Assembly: GCF_014698965.1 (NCBI RefSeq)
Contig: NZ_JACXAE010000126.1
Span: forward strand, 124,001-188,000
Length of the DNA stretch: 64,000 nucleotides
From: Iningainema tapete BLCC-T55
GTDB taxonomy: Bacteria; Cyanobacteriota; Cyanobacteriia; Cyanobacteriales; Nostocaceae
Direction of reading: 5' to 3'
In this document: positions 60,500 to 64,000 of the stretch, piece by piece
Layout: every line of letters starts with the position of its first letter
Numbering within the stretch: the first letter of the stretch is position 1
Notes under the pieces: model-generated
What the model was told of the DNA's origin: nothing
Database searches by the model: none
Seen by the model: only the letters and a program-made list of their open reading frames with translations
Position numbers and translations under genes: made by a program

Positions 60500-63499
60500 T
60501 CACGCCTGCGGCTCAGTGATGTCCTCGATCGCCAGTAAAATCATCTGGGTGTTGTCAATCTTGGGCATGTTGCGAGCTTTGAGCCGCAGGCTTTTACGTC
60601 CAATCTGATCGAAATCATGCTCGACCGCAAATTCTTGAAACTGGGCATTACTGGCAAGAATCTCTTCGAGATGCGATCGCAATTGGGGAATGTCCCACTG
60701 TCCGTTGCCCAATTCAAAAATCAACTGCTGCTCTGTTTGCACGGGCGAAACCTGAAACGTTTCATAAAACGAACGATTGGCTGTGATCACGTACAAATCA
60801 CCATTCAACACGATCAGCGGTTCCCAAACGGTTTCCCCAATCGCATCGGCATAATCTCTCGCTTCCATTAATTGCGCATTACTGCGTTTGAGGTCGTCAA
60901 TATCAATCAACACCAGCACTGCCCCATCAATCTTATTGTCGATCGTGCGATAGGGGCGGACGCGCAGGTGATACCAATGCCCATCCCGGTCTTGAATCTC
61001 CTGAGTCTTTAAGTTGAGAGTACGAATCACTTCTAAAATCTGTTGCTCTAAGTTAGGCACATTCAACTTGTGGGTAATGTCGCTCAGCGGACGCCCAATG
61101 TCGGTTGAAATCAGGTTGAAGATCCCTTCCATCGCTGGGGTAAACTGCCGAATCTGGAGATCGGCTCCCAGCATCAGAATCGGGATATGGATACTGTTGA
61201 GCAGATTCTGCAAATCGTTGCTCACTTGGGTTGCTTCCTGGGTGCGACGGCGCAGTTCATCATTTACAGTGTTCAGTTCTTCATTCGCCGCCTGAATTTC
61301 TTCTTTCGCGGTTTCCAACTCCTCATTCGTACTTTGCAACTCTTCATTGCTCGACAAAATCTCTTCGTTAGCAGCTCTCAAGTCCTGGTTCGTGGCTTGC
61401 TGCTCTTCAATGATCGATTGCAGATGATCTCGGGTTGTTGCCAGTTCGTGCTTGAGTCGAGCAATCTCAGCTGCCTCCCTAGTTTTGCGCTTGGTGGGGG
61501 TACTGCCATCATTAGTTGCGGCTGGTAACTCCGAGATGAGCGGAGTATCTTCAAATAGAACTAAGAAACATTCCTGGGTTGCCCCCACCCGGAACGGAGT
61601 GACACTAATGGTAACTTGCCGAGTGCGATTCGTGAAACTATCTCCTTGAAAATCACCCTCTCTAATCTGTAAGCCTTCTCGTTTGACTGGCAGATTCTGC
61701 TGTTTTGCCTGGTAAATGGCAGATTGTAGATCCCGTCGCAATTGTTCTTTTGCCATTCTGAGCAGGTTTAAGGTGGCGCGACCTGGAGTTGGTTCCAGAT
61801 ACGGACTAGTCTGTCCCCGAAATTGCAGAATCTCCAGGTTGACATCGACTACCACACCCGCAGGGGCGTATTGGCTCAACACGATCCGGTCTGCTTCTTT
61901 TTGGAGATCGTGGTCGCTGGGGAGATGCTCTGTCACAAGGAGTTGAGGGTTAATGACTGTGGGCAAATAAGGGCTGGCAGTCAACTCAATGTTGGGTCGA
62001 GTCGTTGTCAACTTTTTGGCATAAATTTTGTTTTTTTTGTCACACAGGGTAAACAGGTCTACAAAGTCACCCACCGTTTCTGAGGTACCTAACATGAGAA
62101 AGCCTGTGGGCTTGAGACCGTAGTGGAAAATTGGCAGGAGCTTTTTCTGTAAAGCGGTTCCTAAATAGATTAGCACATTGCGACAGCTAACTAAGTCCAG
62201 CCGCGAAAATGGCGGATCGCCAATCAGATTTTGTCTGGCAAAGACGCAAAGTTCCCGCACGGACTTACTAATCTGGTAGCCTCCCTCAACTTGGATAAAG
62301 AACCGATAGAGCCGTTCGGGGGTAACATTCGCAACCTGGCTGAGGGTGTAGATCCCGTTGCGGGCATATTCGATCGCCGTCTCACTAATGTCAGTTGCGT
62401 AAATTTGAATCGGTAGGTGGCTCACCTGATCGCCTATAAACTCTAGCAAGCAGATGGCGATCGAGTAAGCTTCTTCCCCGGTTGAACAACCCGCCACCCA
62501 GATTCTAATGGGTGTACCCGGTGATTTATCCTTAATGATGACGGGAAAGACCAAGCTTTTTAAGGCATCGAAGCTTTCGGAGTCGCGAAAAAAACTGGTG
62601 ACATGAATCAAGCAATCTTGATACAGCGCTATCACTTCTGCTTGGTTGCTCTGGAGATAGTGAGCATAATCCTCTAGGTGTTCCACCTTGTATAACAGCA
62701 TCCGCCGCTGAATCCGGCGATTTAAAGTAGTTTGTTTATAGTCAGTGAAGTCAACGCCTGTTGCCTTTCGCAGCAAATTGAAGATAACGCCAAGTGGCTC
62801 GGTAGACGAGAATGACTCTGCCTCCTCAGTTGTGGATTGACTGGCAATGTAGGGATGACGGCTAATCTCAGCTAGTTTCTGTGCAATTTGGTCGGGCGGT
62901 AAGACAAAGTCTACCTGACCTGTGGCGATCGCCGTTTTGGGCATACTATCGACTTGTGCCGAATTCTGGCATTGAGCAAACGTTATACCTCCTGCCGCCT
63001 TGATTGCTTCGAGTCCCCTTGCTCCGTCAGAATCGGCTCCCGATAAAATGACGGCGATCGCTTTGTTGCCCCGCTCTTCGGCAAGGGAAAGCAGAAACGT
63101 ATCAACCGACATAAACACCCGACTGGTACTAGAGCGAGGCGTAAGCTTTAGCACCCCTTGAGTAATGGTCATACTGGCATTGGGCGGAATTACATACACC
63201 TGATTCGGTGCGATCGCCATGCCATCTTGTACCTCATGCACGGGCATTTCTGTTGCCCTAGAAAGGATCAGACTCAGCACGCTTTCTTGCTCTGGAGCCA
63301 TGTGCTGAATAATTACAAACGCCATACCCGTATTGGTTGGCAAATAATTCAGCAATTGGGTAAAAGCTTCTAATCCTCCCGCAGAAGCTCCAATCCCAAC
63401 CACTGGAAATAATTTATCAGAATTGTCCTGCTGATTGTCAGTTGGAATGCCATCAGAAGGATTGGGTTGAGATTTTTTAGAAGCGCGTCTAGGTGACAT
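60500..63499 (-). CDS. CheB/CheR fusion with coiled coil and PAS domains
   Basis: The 999-residue protein has a CheB methylesterase domain (VVGIGASAGGLEAF, IIQHMAPEQES, LSGADSDGARGLEA: the Ser-His-Asp triad), a CheR methyltransferase domain (FRDSESFDALK, VAGCSTGEEAYSIAICLL, YATDISETAIEYARNGIY, LVSCRNVLIYL), a glutamate/asparagine-rich coiled coil near 670-770 (NEELQSTNEELETAKEEIQ), and two PAS-like domains ending MILLAIEDITEPQA. Many relatives continue into a histidine kinase after the last PAS; here the protein stops, so it is either a natural short form or truncated. It is visibly richer in G+C than the surrounding genes. Confidence 0.9.
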   Translation of the reverse strand: MSPRRASKKSQPNPSDGIPTDNQQDNSDKLFPVVGIGASAGGLEAFTQLLNYLPTNTGMAFVIIQHMAPEQESVLSLILSRATEMPVHEVQDGMAIAPNQVYVIPPNASMTITQGVLKLTPRSSTSRVFMSVDTFLLSLAEERGNKAIAVILSGADSDGARGLEAIKAAGGITFAQCQNSAQVDSMPKTAIATGQVDFVLPPDQIAQKLAEISRHPYIASQSTTEEAESFSSTEPLGVIFNLLRKATGVDFTDYKQTTLNRRIQRRMLLYKVEHLEDYAHYLQSNQAEVIALYQDCLIHVTSFFRDSESFDALKSLVFPVIIKDKSPGTPIRIWVAGCSTGEEAYSIAICLLEFIGDQVSHLPIQIYATDISETAIEYARNGIYTLSQVANVTPERLYRFFIQVEGGYQISKSVRELCVFARQNLIGDPPFSRLDLVSCRNVLIYLGTALQKKLLPIFHYGLKPTGFLMLGTSETVGDFVDLFTLCDKKNKIYAKKLTTTRPNIELTASPYLPTVINPQLLVTEHLPSDHDLQKEADRIVLSQYAPAGVVVDVNLEILQFRGQTSPYLEPTPGRATLNLLRMAKEQLRRDLQSAIYQAKQQNLPVKREGLQIREGDFQGDSFTNRTRQVTISVTPFRVGATQECFLVLFEDTPLISELPAATNDGSTPTKRKTREAAEIARLKHELATTRDHLQSIIEEQQATNQDLRAANEEILSSNEELQSTNEELETAKEEIQAANEELNTVNDELRRRTQEATQVSNDLQNLLNSIHIPILMLGADLQIRQFTPAMEGIFNLISTDIGRPLSDITHKLNVPNLEQQILEVIRTLNLKTQEIQDRDGHWYHLRVRPYRTIDNKIDGAVLVLIDIDDLKRSNAQLMEARDYADAIGETVWEPLIVLNGDLYVITANRSFYETFQVSPVQTEQQLIFELGNGQWDIPQLRSHLEEILASNAQFQEFAVEHDFDQIGRKSLRLKARNMPKIDNTQMILLAIEDITEPQA

Positions 63500-63600
63500 G
63501 TATAGTAGCTGCTGTTGTGCTGACTCAGTATTGCTCTCCTTTCTCTAATCAACTATAATATAGCTTTTGTATAATTCTAGTTAGAGTAGAAATTAGTCGC

Positions 63601-64000
63601 CTACTGTCTTCGGGATTGAGGAAGAAAGGAGAAATAGTCCTCCAGTTCTAGCTTCAGTCCCTTAGCAAAAATTTTCTGGTTCAGATTAACAGGCGTAAAA
63701 ATTTGCCTGTGCTTGATTATTGTTTCTGCCTTACCCAGCATGAGGAAGCCGGTGTTTTTGAGCGCAAAGTGAAACTTTACCAGAATGGAGGTTTGAGCTT
63801 CTGGATTTAAATAAATAAATACATTGCGGCACGTCAGCAGATCGATCTTGGAGTAGGGAGCATTTTGAGTCAAGTCATGACGAGAAAAGATGACGGTGCG
63901 GCGAAGCTTTGGGTGAAAGACATAGCCTTTTTCGGTTTGCTCAAAGTATTTCTGGAGCAAATTGAAAGGAATGCCTGTAATCTCTAAATTACTGTAAATA
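63601..64000 (-). CDS. CheR-type methyltransferase, C-terminal part (cut by window edge)
   Basis: The frame stays open through base 64000 and reads IYSNLEITGIPFNLLQKYFE upstream of the first listed start, so the gene continues beyond the window. The visible part has VIFSRHDLTQNAPYSKIDLL, TCRNVFIYLNPEAQ, and FALKNTGFLMLGKAETI, the C-terminal half of a CheR methyltransferase domain, followed by about 30 residues and a stop. It is a close neighbour of the CheB/CheR fusion but lacks its coiled coil and PAS parts. Confidence 0.82.
   Translation of the reverse strand, partial: IYSNLEITGIPFNLLQKYFEQTEKGYVFHPKLRRTVIFSRHDLTQNAPYSKIDLLTCRNVFIYLNPEAQTSILVKFHFALKNTGFLMLGKAETIIKHRQIFTPVNLNQKIFAKGLKLELEDYFSFLPQSRRQ

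Noticed and set aside
1-64000. tRNA, rRNA, group II intron or intact transposase genes
   Set aside because: I looked for T-loop/acceptor motifs, rRNA-like stretches, and transposase or reverse transcriptase motifs and found none that I could support by eye; a dedicated RNA search was not possible.

Overview
The window is cyanobacterial chromosome. Many copies of the HIP1-type octamer GCGATCGC are scattered through it. It also carries an NblS/DspA-type sensor kinase next to purD, an 8-HDF-type photolyase, a cyanobacterial-style SbpA and a YqeG-type phosphatase. Intergenic DNA is AT-rich, with heptamer tandem repeats and abundant small palindromes, as in large-genome filamentous or aggregate-forming cyanobacteria. 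I do not assign a genus.

Layout. (1) 2-388: 3' end of a MoxR-type AAA+ ATPase. (2) 389-24742: a 24-kb Wzy-dependent exopolysaccharide (EPS) locus, almost all on the minus strand. It holds a priming phosphotransferase, a WecG/TagA glycosyltransferase, a Wzc-like tyrosine autokinase, an O-antigen-ligase/Wzy-like polymerase, a Wzx-like flippase, GT2/GT4 glycosyltransferases, sugar-modifying enzymes and two hexapeptide acyltransferases. A repetitive beta-helix protein lies inside it and two secreted GH10 xylanase-family enzymes lie near its two ends. (3) 25796-27389: a frameshifted DUF4058 remnant and then the DUF58 gene that normally partners MoxR, so the EPS locus sits between moxR and DUF58. 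(4) 27556-31469: a small secreted protein, a decayed antitoxin/PIN-toxin locus, and a cytochrome P450 divergent from a TetR regulator with two operator-like repeats, followed by a second antitoxin fragment. (5) 31572-41015: class I aldolase, a YdeP/FdhF-like molybdoenzyme with FdhD, a VOC protein, the RbgA GTPase, a TrpB2-like enzyme, a lipoprotein metallophosphatase and a small cyanobacterial protein. (6) 41272-49132: a sulfate-type binding protein placed directly before a full pstS-pstC-pstA-pstB phosphate transporter, a secreted beta-propeller-like protein and a second sulfate-type binding protein. (7) 49534-51009: photolyase. (8) 51545-55053: a four-gene set (DPPR-synthase-like UbiA, YqeG-like phosphatase, SMR-type transporter, GT-C-like membrane protein) that looks like a polyprenyl-phosphate-pentose donor pathway. 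(9) 55143-64000: sugar epimerase, purD, nblS, zinc ribbon protein, CheB/CheR/PAS fusion and the end of another CheR.

The most interesting structures are: the split moxR/DUF58 pair; the possible lipid-linked pentose module; a family of about 30-bp palindromes (conserved ends, variable but self-complementary centres), two of which lie in frame inside coding genes; the two antitoxin copies flanking P450/tetR; and the mixed sulfate-type/phosphate transport operon. All functional statements come from sequence motifs recognised by eye; no database search was run.
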